A stretch of DNA of 14,810 nt from the NCBI GenBank assembly GCA_030648705.1, contig JAUSHF010000030.1, forward strand, positions 1 through 14,810. The letters run 5' to 3'. Below the pieces are notes generated by a model. The model searched no databases, had not been told where the DNA came from, and worked only from the letters and a program-made list of their open reading frames with translations. Positions 6,598 through 13,333 of this stretch are shown in pieces (within the stretch, counting starts at the first letter, position 1; each line of letters starts with the position of its first letter). Origin of the DNA: a bacterium. GTDB lineage: Bacteria > Patescibacteriota > Minisyncoccia > Phycocordibacterales > PALSA-1337. Both the position numbers and the translations under genes were made by a program.

Positions 6598-6625
6598 TTG
6601 ACAATTATTCTTAGTACTATATAAT
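6598..6625 (+). promoter_or_regulatory. Strong consensus promoter of the toxin-antitoxin operon
   Basis: A perfect TTGACA (6598-6603) and a perfect TATAAT (6620-6625) are separated by 16 bases. It is the best promoter match I find in the window. It drives the antitoxin-toxin pair and may also be the main promoter for trmD and the two genes after it. Confidence 0.75.
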
Positions 6626-6632
6626 AGTACTA
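6612..6632 (+). promoter_or_regulatory. Palindromic operator over the toxin-antitoxin promoter
   Basis: Inverted 9-base arms TAGTACTAT (6612-6620) and ATAGTACTA (6624-6632) with a 3-base centre cover the -10 hexamer. A further related half-site, ATAGTATA, follows at 6637-6644. RHH antitoxins usually bind such palindromes and repress their own operon, alone or with the toxin. Binding by the adjacent antitoxin is inferred. Confidence 0.65.
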
Positions 6633-6649
6633 TAATATAGTATAAATAT

Positions 6650-6871
6650 ATGACCACAATATCTATCCCATTAAATAGTGAATTAAACAGCTATATAGAC
6701 GAACAAGTTCGTCTCGGTAATGCATCTAGCAAAGCTGAGCTGATTCGTCGTGCGATTATTAAATTCAAGGAAGATGAATTTATAAATACCATTCTTAAAG
6801 CAAAACAAGAAATAAGAGACGGAAAAGCTCTTAAGGGTGATCTTGATAAATTAGCGAAAGGTTTTGAATAG
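6650..6871 (+). CDS. Ribbon-helix-helix antitoxin
   Basis: The 73-residue protein begins with TISIPLNSELNSYIDEQV, the beta strand and first helix of a ParD/CopG-type ribbon-helix-helix fold. ASSKAELIRRAIIKF follows as the second helix with the SxSELIRxAI-type pattern. The remaining lysine- and acid-rich C-terminus (about 45-73) is expected to wrap and inhibit the toxin. It is the first gene of a two-gene type II toxin-antitoxin operon and lies 22 bp before the toxin. An own palindromic operator lies over the promoter. There is no Shine-Dalgarno motif, and the leader is short (about 18 bases). Confidence 0.85.
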   Translation: MTTISIPLNSELNSYIDEQVRLGNASSKAELIRRAIIKFKEDEFINTILKAKQEIRDGKALKGDLDKLAKGFE

Positions 6872-6893
6872 AATTTTTTAAATAAATATTTTC

Positions 6894-7157
6894 ATGATAA
6901 ATATCATTTACGCACCAACTTTCGTCCGTATGTATAAAGGACTACCCGTTTTGCTTAAAGACGAAATTAAAGAAAAAATAGAATTATTTAAAAATTCTAA
7001 AAACCATAAACTTCTGAAAGTTCACAAACTTAAAGGAAATTTAAGTAATACATTTTCTTTTACTGTTAACTATCAAATTCGTATAGTTTTCGAATATGAA
7101 AGTAAAAATACCGTTAATCTACTATATGTAGGTGGTCATGACGAACTATATAGATAA
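6894..7157 (+). CDS. RelE/YafQ-family mRNA interferase toxin
   Basis: The 87-residue protein has the RelE/ParE-superfamily pattern: an N-terminal strand with INIIYAPTFVRMYKGL, a helical hairpin (KDEIKEKIELF), the LKVHKLKG stretch (41-48), then SFTVNYQIRIVFEY and a final strand NLLYVGGHDELYR. Conserved H44, R63, H82 and Y86 fit the catalytic or RNA-binding positions of YafQ/RelE-type ribosome-dependent endoribonucleases. The terminal GxHDEVYR-like motif is typical of the StbE/YafQ branch. It is length-complete and appears intact. It probably cleaves mRNA at the ribosome unless bound by the antitoxin encoded just upstream. Confidence 0.85.
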   Translation: MINIIYAPTFVRMYKGLPVLLKDEIKEKIELFKNSKNHKLLKVHKLKGNLSNTFSFTVNYQIRIVFEYESKNTVNLLYVGGHDELYR

Positions 7158-7185
7158 AGGGCACTATTTGTGCTAATGTATTTTT

Positions 7186-7932
7186 ATGAATTACCACATC
7201 ATTTCATTATTTCCGCAATCCTTTGACTCATATCTTTCCGAGTCTATCCTTAAGCGTGCTAAAGAAGATAAGCTTATAAATGTTAATTTCTACAATCCTC
7301 GTGATTTCGCTATGGCTGGTAGGAAAACAGTGCAGACATATTCTGAGAGACGTGTGGATGATAAGCCTTATGGCGGAGGTCCTGGAATGGTAATAGAAGC
7401 CTTGCCGGTCATTCGTGCTATTGAAAAAGCGGTAAAAAAGGCAAAATCAGTGAAAATACAAAAAGGGAAATCTGTAAGAGGAAAAATTTTAAAAAAAACA
7501 AAATTAAAAATAATAAAAAATCCGAAAATAAAGATAATATTTTTCTCTCCGTCTGGCAAAAAATTTACAAATGAATACGCTGAGGCAACCTCAAAAAAGT
7601 TTACCGATATAATCATGGTCTGTGGCAGATATGAAGGCATAGACGCACGTATAAAAAAAGTTTTTAAAATGGAAGATGTATCCATCGGAGATTACGTTCT
7701 AACTGGTGGGGAAATTCCAGCCATGATCTTAATAGATTCAATATCTCGCAGAATTAAAGGTGTACTCGGCGATCATTCATCACTCGAAGATACCCGTATT
7801 GCCAGCTCAGATGTATATACTCGTCCCGAAGTCATAGAATATAAAGGCAAAAAACTTCGCGTCCCAAAGGTCCTCCTTTCTGGCAATCACAAACTAATAG
7901 ATGAGTGGCGTACAGAGAATAATTTGTTATAA
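7186..7932 (+). CDS. trmD: tRNA (guanine37-N1)-methyltransferase
   Basis: This SPOUT-class enzyme uses S-adenosylmethionine to methylate G37 next to the anticodon and so prevents frameshifting. Hallmarks are ISLFPQSFDSYL near the N-terminus, DDKPYGGGPGMV (58-69), the knot segments MVCGRYEGIDARI (144-156) and SIGDYVLTGGEIPAM (166-180), and GVLGDHSSLED (192-202), YTRPEVIEYKG (211-221) and LLSGNHKLIDEWR (230-242). Two departures are visible. A lysine-rich insert of roughly 25-30 residues lies at about 84-113, before the KIIFFSPSG strand. The protein also ends at EWRTENNLL, lacking the C-terminal helical tail that follows this point in E. coli TrmD. It lies behind the toxin-antitoxin operon with no clear promoter of its own, and nine bases before the flippase gene. 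Confidence 0.96.
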   Translation: MNYHIISLFPQSFDSYLSESILKRAKEDKLINVNFYNPRDFAMAGRKTVQTYSERRVDDKPYGGGPGMVIEALPVIRAIEKAVKKAKSVKIQKGKSVRGKILKKTKLKIIKNPKIKIIFFSPSGKKFTNEYAEATSKKFTDIIMVCGRYEGIDARIKKVFKMEDVSIGDYVLTGGEIPAMILIDSISRRIKGVLGDHSSLEDTRIASSDVYTRPEVIEYKGKKLRVPKVLLSGNHKLIDEWRTENNLL

Positions 7933-7941
7933 TTTAGTCAC

Positions 7942-9213
7942 TTGATTAATAGAATTAGAACACTTAATAAAGACGTCTTTTTTAGAAGTTATGCCGTTTA
8001 CTTCACGGGCTCAATGATAGTGGCAGTTTTGAACTATGTATTTTATCCTGTATTGGGGCGACTCCTTTCACCTTCTGATTTTGGGGATTTACAAGCTCTC
8101 ATATCTCTCATCACACAGTTCTCACTAATATTGGGGGCATTTTCAGTAATTGCCGTGAACATCACTGCTAACACGGAAAATCCTTTAGAAAGAGATGCTA
8201 TCATTGCAGAATTACAAAAAATCACTTTTTGGATTATTGGGATTGTTTTTGTTTTCCTTTTATTATCTATTACAAAGTTAAAACTTTTCTTTAATTTTTC
8301 ATCAATATATCCTTTGATTGGTTTAGTTATCCTTTTACCTACGAGTGCCTTCGCCGTATTTCGGAATGCATATCTTCAAGGGAGTGGACGATTTAAGGAG
8401 CTTTCACTCGCTGGTATTATATCTTCACTTGGGCGTTTAGTTTTTGCTATTGTATTTATTTTGTTAGGACTTAGAGTTTTCGGTGCTACTCTTGGTATTA
8501 TTATTTCAAATATTTTTGTACTTATTTATCTTTTTTATCAAACAAAAAATTCACTTCGTTTAGGTTTAAATACCAATATGCACACATTAGAAAAGGGGAG
8601 TGTGATTAAAGAATTAAAATACGGAGTATTAGTATTTTTTGCTACAGGCCTCGTGACTCTTTTTTATACCTCAGATATTCTAATCGTTAAGCATTATTTT
8701 AATTCTGTGGAAGCAGGCTTATATAGCGGTATTTCTGCTATTGCTAAAATATTATTTTTTGCCGTAGGTCCTGTCGCCACAGTCCTGTTCTCTTCTTTGA
8801 AGATTAAACAAACCTTTAAAGAAAATCTTTCTGCTTTTAAAAAATCCTTACTTATCACATTTATTGTGGGTGGAGTAGGTATCTTTATGTTCTCTGTATT
8901 CAATGATATGATAGTGTCGTTAATGATAGGTAGTAAATATGCTTCTTTTGCACATTTTTTGCCAAAAGCAGGACTTATGATGTTACTTACAGCTATTGTG
9001 AACATCTTTATCTTTTATTTCCTAGCATTACGTAGATTTTTCCTTATTGTCGTTTCTCTTGCAGGAGCATCATTTTTGTGGTTTATTCTACTTCAAGGTC
9101 ACGCTGACATTAATACCATCTTAAATAACTTAATACTATCTCTTATCATTATTATAATTTCATTAACTACCGCATATGCAAAAGACTATTTCCATCATAA
9201 TACCCGTTCATAA
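7942..9213 (+). CDS. Polysaccharide flippase (Wzx/MATE-like, MOP superfamily)
   Basis: The 423-residue integral membrane protein has about 12 hydrophobic segments spread over its full length, from AVYFTGSMIVAVLNYVFYPV near the start to LILSLIIIIISLTTAYA at the end. Motifs typical of the oligosaccharide flippase branch are visible: YPVLGRLLSPSDFGDLQALISLI early on, and SDILIVKHYFNSVEAGLYSGISAIAKI near 244-270. Members flip lipid-linked sugars across the cytoplasmic membrane for cell-surface polysaccharides. The start is a TTG at 7942, chosen because no ATG lies in frame close to the trmD stop. It is likely cotranscribed with trmD, and its end overlaps the glycosyltransferase gene by 38 bp. The substrate cannot be told from sequence. 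Confidence 0.87.
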   Translation: MINRIRTLNKDVFFRSYAVYFTGSMIVAVLNYVFYPVLGRLLSPSDFGDLQALISLITQFSLILGAFSVIAVNITANTENPLERDAIIAELQKITFWIIGIVFVFLLLSITKLKLFFNFSSIYPLIGLVILLPTSAFAVFRNAYLQGSGRFKELSLAGIISSLGRLVFAIVFILLGLRVFGATLGIIISNIFVLIYLFYQTKNSLRLGLNTNMHTLEKGSVIKELKYGVLVFFATGLVTLFYTSDILIVKHYFNSVEAGLYSGISAIAKILFFAVGPVATVLFSSLKIKQTFKENLSAFKKSLLITFIVGGVGIFMFSVFNDMIVSLMIGSKYASFAHFLPKAGLMMLLTAIVNIFIFYFLALRRFFLIVVSLAGASFLWFILLQGHADINTILNNLILSLIIIIISLTTAYAKDYFHHNTRS

Positions 9214-10111
9214 TGAAGAGAAAAATATTGCGCTTATAAGTTCAGAAATCACGAAACTTTTTTTAAATTTGTCATACGATTATGAAATTATTTTTGTAAA
9301 TGACGGTTCAAATGACAATTCAGGGAGGATTATAGAGGATCTTGCAAAGACAGATGATAGAATAAAATATATAGAATTTTCTAGAAATTTCGGTAAAGAA
9401 ATGGCTACTACTGCTGGTCTCCATCATTCTAAAGGCGATTGTGCCATTATGATAGATGCTGATTTACAGCATCCTGTAGAAATAATTCCTAAATTTATTA
9501 CTGATTGGGAGAAAGGTTTCGAAGTAGTGGTTGGAATTAGAAAATCTTGCAAAAGCGATACGTTTATAAAAATATTTGGGTCAAAAATATTCTATATGAT
9601 AATGTCTAGAATTTCTGATATAAATATAGCTCCAAACTCTACTGACTTTCGTTTGGTCGATAGAAAAGTAATCGATGCTTTTAACCAATGTACAGAGAGG
9701 ACTAGAATTACACGTGGTCTCATCGCATGGCTAGGCTTCAGAAGAAGCTTTATAGAGTTTGAAGCGAATGGACGAGCTCACGGCGAAGCATCATACAGTA
9801 CGCTGAAACTCATTAAGCTAGCTCTTTCTAGTTTTGTGTCATTAAGTCTCTTTCCTTTGAAAATAGCTGGCTATCTAGGTATTTTTATTACATCACTATC
9901 GGGTTTACTGGGTCTTTTCATTTTTATAGAAAAGGTTATTTTGAACGATCCGATGGGTTTCACTTGGCTCTCTATGTTGGTGGTAATGAATCTATTTTTA
10001 ATTGGTATTATATTATCATGTTTGGGTTTAATGGCACTCTACATAGCATCTATTAATACAGAAGTATCTGGAAGGCCGATGTATGTGGTGAGAGACAAAA
10101 AGGGGTTGTAA
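9176..10111 (+). CDS. Family 2 glycosyltransferase, polyprenyl-phosphate sugar synthase type (GtrB/YkcC-like)
   Basis: This is a 311-residue GT-A enzyme followed by membrane segments. ISIIIPVHNEEKNI (5-18), YEIIFVNDGSNDNS (36-49), EFSRNFGKEMA (67-77) and the metal-binding DADLQHP (94-100) are signatures of the DPM1/GtrB group, which moves a sugar from a nucleotide sugar to a polyprenyl phosphate. TDFRLVDRKV and a basic amphipathic stretch follow. Two hydrophobic hairpin segments near the C-terminus (about 232-258 and 268-295) anchor it in the membrane. It starts inside the flippase gene (38-bp overlap, different frame), so the two are translationally coupled and probably serve the same surface-glycan pathway. 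The start is supported by motif position. No Shine-Dalgarno motif is present. Confidence 0.92.
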   Translation: MQKTISIIIPVHNEEKNIALISSEITKLFLNLSYDYEIIFVNDGSNDNSGRIIEDLAKTDDRIKYIEFSRNFGKEMATTAGLHHSKGDCAIMIDADLQHPVEIIPKFITDWEKGFEVVVGIRKSCKSDTFIKIFGSKIFYMIMSRISDINIAPNSTDFRLVDRKVIDAFNQCTERTRITRGLIAWLGFRRSFIEFEANGRAHGEASYSTLKLIKLALSSFVSLSLFPLKIAGYLGIFITSLSGLLGLFIFIEKVILNDPMGFTWLSMLVVMNLFLIGIILSCLGLMALYIASINTEVSGRPMYVVRDKKGL

Positions 10112-10163
10112 CAGCCTCGATTCTTAGGTTTTTATCAAAATGACAGTTTTATGTCAAAAGTAC

Positions 10164-10192
10164 TTGACTTTTTAATCTATATAGAATAGTAT
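10164..10192 (+). promoter_or_regulatory. Promoter of the ATPase/TOPRIM module
   Basis: TTGACT (10164-10169) and TAGTAT (10187-10192) are separated by 17 bases, in the gap between the glycosyltransferase and the ATPase gene. A short inverted repeat just upstream (TGACA 10141-10145; TGTCA 10152-10156) and another downstream (ATTACA 10202-10207; TGTAAT 10214-10219) could bind regulators. The leader to the ATG at 10233 would be about 35 bases. Confidence 0.55.
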
Positions 10193-10232
10193 ATGTATAT
10201 TATTACAAAATAATGTAATTTTAAACAAATTT

Positions 10233-11477
10233 ATGTTAATCACAAGAATTAAAGCTAGTAACTTCTATGGAATAAAAGATCCTATAGAAGTATCTTTCAC
10301 CGAAGGGGGTGAAAAAGAAAAAATTGGATACGCGAATAAAGGGAAAGAGAGGGTGTCCCTTATCTCTGGATTTTATGGCGCAAACGCTTCAGGTAAAAGC
10401 ACTATATTTCATGCTATTGATACTATTACTAGGGTTATGGTATCAAGACAACAAGATGTTATTAATGGAATAAAACAAGATACCATAATTGCAACCCCCA
10501 ACTACCATATATCAATGCAAACACAGCCTATTGTTATGGAAATTGATTTTATAATAAATGAAGATAGTTATCATTATTCATTTTCTATTGTAAACGAAGG
10601 TAGAGAGATTGATCAAGAAGTGTTATATAAAAACAACAAAGAAGTGTTTACTAGAAAAGACAACAAAATTTCTTTTGAGACAAGTATAAAGAATAAAATA
10701 AGCACAACATTATTAACAGAAAATATCACTGCACCCAAAAAATCTTCCTTTCTTTCTGTTCTCCTAGATGACAGCTCTGATATATCGGTATTCAGTAATC
10801 TAAAAGAAGGAATTGGTATTTCTAATCTTAATAAAATTAAGACCGACTTTTGTTTTATTACCGATAAACGATCTGTTCAAATTGGACAGAATAGCATAAG
10901 TGGACTATTAAATTTTGCACTTAGATACATCAATGGTGATAAAAACGTTAAAGACTCTTTAAATATCATTAATCCAATTACTAAATATTTTGAGCCATCT
11001 TTTGAACAATTTATAATAAAAGGAGATCAAAAATCTTTTAGTTTTGATGCCCAATATAGTAATTTTTATAAACTTATCCCTATAATGGAACTTTCTGCTG
11101 GAACGAGAGAGCTTGTATCCTATATAAGCGAAATTATTAGAATACTTAAAAACGGTGGTGTTGTTATTTACGACGAGACAAGTAAGTTCTATCATCCAGA
11201 TATGGAAATCGCAATCCTTAATTTATTTAAAGATAAAGATATAAATAAAAATAATGCTCAGATATTTTTCTCATCACATAATCATGAGACTTTTGATCTC
11301 TTACAAAATGACCAAGCTCATATATTAGAAAAAAAGGATGATAATATAACTGTGTCAAAAGTATCGGACTATGATGTGAAGGAAAGAGATAATGTAAAAA
11401 GAATATATCGTCTAGGCTCTCTTGGCGGGATCCCAAATACTATTGATTTCAACAGAATAATAAATAATCTCTTATAA
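10233..11477 (+). CDS. RloA/AAA15-type ATPase of a putative defence module
   Basis: This 414-residue ABC/SMC-type ATPase without membrane segments opens with LITRIKASNFYGIKDPIEVSF, the usual first strands of OLD/RecF-like ATPases. Walker A is GANASGKST (49-57). LSAGTRE (287-293) is the signature region. GGVVIYDETSKFYHPDME (308-325) is Walker B with D314 and catalytic E315 and the downstream His of the DExxxxxHP form. FFSSHNHETFD (345-355) is the H-loop. The 90-285 insert is the variable region of this group. It is followed after four bases by a TOPRIM-like gene, as in RloA-RloB and AriA-AriB (PARIS) pairs. In such systems the ATPase senses infection and holds or releases the nuclease. Family membership is clear, but the exact defence type is inferred. 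Confidence 0.85.
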   Translation: MLITRIKASNFYGIKDPIEVSFTEGGEKEKIGYANKGKERVSLISGFYGANASGKSTIFHAIDTITRVMVSRQQDVINGIKQDTIIATPNYHISMQTQPIVMEIDFIINEDSYHYSFSIVNEGREIDQEVLYKNNKEVFTRKDNKISFETSIKNKISTTLLTENITAPKKSSFLSVLLDDSSDISVFSNLKEGIGISNLNKIKTDFCFITDKRSVQIGQNSISGLLNFALRYINGDKNVKDSLNIINPITKYFEPSFEQFIIKGDQKSFSFDAQYSNFYKLIPIMELSAGTRELVSYISEIIRILKNGGVVIYDETSKFYHPDMEIAILNLFKDKDINKNNAQIFFSSHNHETFDLLQNDQAHILEKKDDNITVSKVSDYDVKERDNVKRIYRLGSLGGIPNTIDFNRIINNLL

Positions 11478-11481
11478 GCTT

Positions 11482-12048
11482 ATGAATAAAAAGAAAAGCT
11501 TTAAAGTCTACTATTTATTGATTAGTGAAGGGACCACTGAATTCAATCTATTTGGTTACTTAACGACCAAAAAATTTAAAGAGGATTTTGTGAAATCCCA
11601 CATTCAGTTCAGCATCAAGGTAGAAATTGTAGAAATCTCAGTGTCTCAAGGTAAATTAGATGGTGTTAGTGACGTTAAGGGCTTCAAGTCAAAGTACGAT
11701 CTGATTAAAGAAAGATACGAGGGACAAAAGCGTTTTTTCCTTCTAGATAAGGACATTGATGATTCTTCAGCTATAGAAGCTCTTATTAAACAAAGTGATG
11801 ACATTGTGCAATTCATAGAACATAATTCCGAATATTTATTATTAAAACTTTCTGGAATGAATCCTAAAAATCCTTCTAATTTTAGTAACTTAGCTGAATT
11901 TAGGAGCTATTGCAAATCTGAATTTCTGAAACATTTTGGAAAAAAAGCTTCCGATTTTAAAGACATTGACTTTGATTCTATATTTAATAGTGTTACTGAT
12001 AAAGTAATAAAGGATAGTTTGACTGAATTATTCTCTACCTTATCTTAA
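11482..12048 (+). CDS. RloB-like TOPRIM-fold protein, putative nuclease partner of the ATPase
   Basis: The 188-residue protein begins KVYYLLISEGTTEFNLFGYL, a strand followed by an E-G-x-T-E turn with E16 in the position of the TOPRIM glutamate. About 70 residues later, RFFLLDKDIDD (84-94) supplies a D-x-D (D89, D91) at the end of a second hydrophobic strand. EHNSEYLLLKLSG (113-125) resembles the N-x-x-F/Y-E-x-W-L-L-x-H region of RloB-type proteins. The C-terminal 60 residues are helical. TOPRIM partners in PARIS are tRNA-cleaving effectors, and RloB function is less clear. The gene is only four bases behind the ATPase and surely cotranscribed. Assignment to RloB rather than AriB (DUF4435) or another TOPRIM family is uncertain. 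Confidence 0.65.
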   Translation: MNKKKSFKVYYLLISEGTTEFNLFGYLTTKKFKEDFVKSHIQFSIKVEIVEISVSQGKLDGVSDVKGFKSKYDLIKERYEGQKRFFLLDKDIDDSSAIEALIKQSDDIVQFIEHNSEYLLLKLSGMNPKNPSNFSNLAEFRSYCKSEFLKHFGKKASDFKDIDFDSIFNSVTDKVIKDSLTELFSTLS

Positions 12049-12156
12049 ATGACCGTTGTTAATGAAAACACGTTTTTGACAAGTCATAAGAGTGGATGAT
12101 AAGTTGGTGGAAAGATTTTATCAAGTTGAAGGAAGTAAAGGTGACCTATTGCTAAT

Positions 12157-12186
12157 TTACTGCTAATTATAGAAAATTAGTAGTAA
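12157..12186 (+). repeat. 12-bp-arm hairpin between the ATPase/TOPRIM module and rhuM
   Basis: Arms TTACTGCTAATT (12157-12168) and AATTAGTAGTAA (12175-12186) pair over 12 bp with one G-T, around a 6-base loop. No T-run follows directly (next is TATAAAAAATAG), so it is not a standard terminator. It sits just before the extended -10 of rhuM and could be an operator or an mRNA 3' structure. The rest of the 178-base gap (12049-12226) holds a TTGACA at 12076-12081 with only a weak -10, and a 24-codon GTG frame (12092-12166). I assign no gene. Confidence 0.55.
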
Positions 12187-12206
12187 TATAAAAAATAGCG
12201 TATGTT

Positions 12207-12215
12207 TGATATAAT
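12207..12215 (+). promoter_or_regulatory. Extended -10 promoter of rhuM
   Basis: TG-A-TATAAT is a perfect extended -10 element, with TG at 12207-12208 and TATAAT at 12210-12215. The -35 region at 17-bp spacing (TATAAA, 12187-12192) is poor, as is allowed for extended -10 promoters. The predicted start near 12222 is about five bases from the rhuM ATG at 12227, so the message would be nearly leaderless. Confidence 0.5.
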
Positions 12216-12226
12216 GTATCTATTAT

Positions 12227-13282
12227 ATGAGAAAAAAGAATCAACAAATTCTGCCAAATAACATTTTTACGGAGTTTCTACTTTACACCACGCCGAATGG
12301 CAAGGTAAAGGTGGAGATATTTTTGCGTGATGAAAATATCTGGTTGACTCAGGCGAAGATTTCCGAGCTTTTTGACGTTGGCATTCCTGCAGTAAATAAA
12401 CATCTTAAGAATATTTTTGAAAGTGGAGAATTGCAAGAAAATTCAGTTATTTCCATTTTGGAAACAACTGCCAGTGATGGAAAAATCTACAAGACACAAT
12501 ATTATAACCTCGATGCAATCATTTCTGTTGGATACAGAGTAAATAGCGCCCAAGCCACGCAATTTCGCATTTGGGCGACCGAAAGGCTGAAAGAATACAT
12601 AATAAAGGGATTTACTATGGATGACGAAAGGCTCAAAAACCCAAACAATATTTTTGGCAAAGATTATTTTGAGGAACAGTTGGCAAGAATCAGGAATATC
12701 CGTTCGAGCGAAAGGCGCATGTATCAGAAGATCACTGATATTTATGCCGAGTGTAGCGCCGACTATTCTCCTGACAGTGGTATTACCAAGCAATTTTTCG
12801 CCACAGTGCAAAACAAGCTTCACTTTGCCATTACTGGTCAAACTGCCGCAGAGATCATTTCCAAAAGAGCAGACAGCACAAAAAATAATATGGGGCTTAA
12901 TGTTTGGAAAAATTCTCCAAAAGGTAAAATTAGGGAAACGGATGTTATTATCGCAAAAAACTATCTTCAAGAAAATGAACTCGACCATTTGAATAGAATA
13001 GTCAACATGTATCTCGATTATGCCGAAATGCAGGCACAACGCGGAATAATAATGCACATGAAAGACTGGGTAGTAAAGCTCGATGTTTTTCTAAAGTTTA
13101 ATGAACGTGATATTTTGGTTGATACAGGAAAAGTCAGCCATGAAGTAGCTGAAACACTTGCACTCCATGAATTTGAAAAATACAAGGTTACACAGGATAA
13201 AGATTACATATCCGACTTTGACCGCGAGGTGAAAAAGTTGGTGGAGGTGAATAAGAAGAAGGGAAAAATAAATAAAAAATAA
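12227..13282 (+). CDS. RhuM-family protein (virulence_RhuM), first copy
   Basis: This 351-residue protein follows the RhuM family along its length. The N-terminal region has IWLTQAKISELFDVGIPAVNKHLKNIF (38-64), a helix-turn-helix-like segment, then the YYNLDAIISVGYRVNSAQATQFRIWATERLKEYIIKGF block (92-129), which is the family hallmark. The C-terminal half carries LHFAITGQTAAEII and a helical stretch ending in a lysine-rich tail. RhuM was named in Salmonella pathogenicity island 3. Its biochemical role is unknown, and homologues often lie in or near type I restriction loci and other mobile islands. Here it precedes an AlbA_2 gene by about 50 bases and shares the strand, so an operon is likely. 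GC is higher than in the ATPase gene (29 of 60 bases in 12541-12600 against 14 of 60 in 10621-10680), which suggests separate acquisition. Confidence 0.9.
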   Translation: MRKKNQQILPNNIFTEFLLYTTPNGKVKVEIFLRDENIWLTQAKISELFDVGIPAVNKHLKNIFESGELQENSVISILETTASDGKIYKTQYYNLDAIISVGYRVNSAQATQFRIWATERLKEYIIKGFTMDDERLKNPNNIFGKDYFEEQLARIRNIRSSERRMYQKITDIYAECSADYSPDSGITKQFFATVQNKLHFAITGQTAAEIISKRADSTKNNMGLNVWKNSPKGKIRETDVIIAKNYLQENELDHLNRIVNMYLDYAEMQAQRGIIMHMKDWVVKLDVFLKFNERDILVDTGKVSHEVAETLALHEFEKYKVTQDKDYISDFDREVKKLVEVNKKKGKINKK

Positions 13283-13333
13283 CACGAAAGTCCTCACTTT
13301 TTAATGAATTTTAAATATGGTAATATTGTTATC

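Noticed and set aside
10112..10140. Possible terminator after the glycosyltransferase (AGCCT / AGGTT stem before TTTTT)
   Set aside because: The stem is only about 5 bp with a G-T pair, too weak to report as a terminator.
10233..12048. Firm assignment of the ATPase/TOPRIM pair to PARIS (AriAB) or Gabija
   Set aside because: Gabija ATPase and TOPRIM are fused in one protein and partnered by a helicase, which is absent. PARIS versus RloAB cannot be separated by eye, so only a general label was given.
12076..12104. Promoter starting with TTGACA at 12076
   Set aside because: The -35 is perfect but no acceptable -10 lies at 16-18 bp (GATAAG or ATAAGT only), and the next gene has a better extended -10 nearer its start.
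12443..13057. 204-codon open frame on the minus strand opposite rhuM
   Set aside because: Its product matches no family I know, and the plus-strand RhuM frame has clear conserved motifs across the same bases. It is a shadow.
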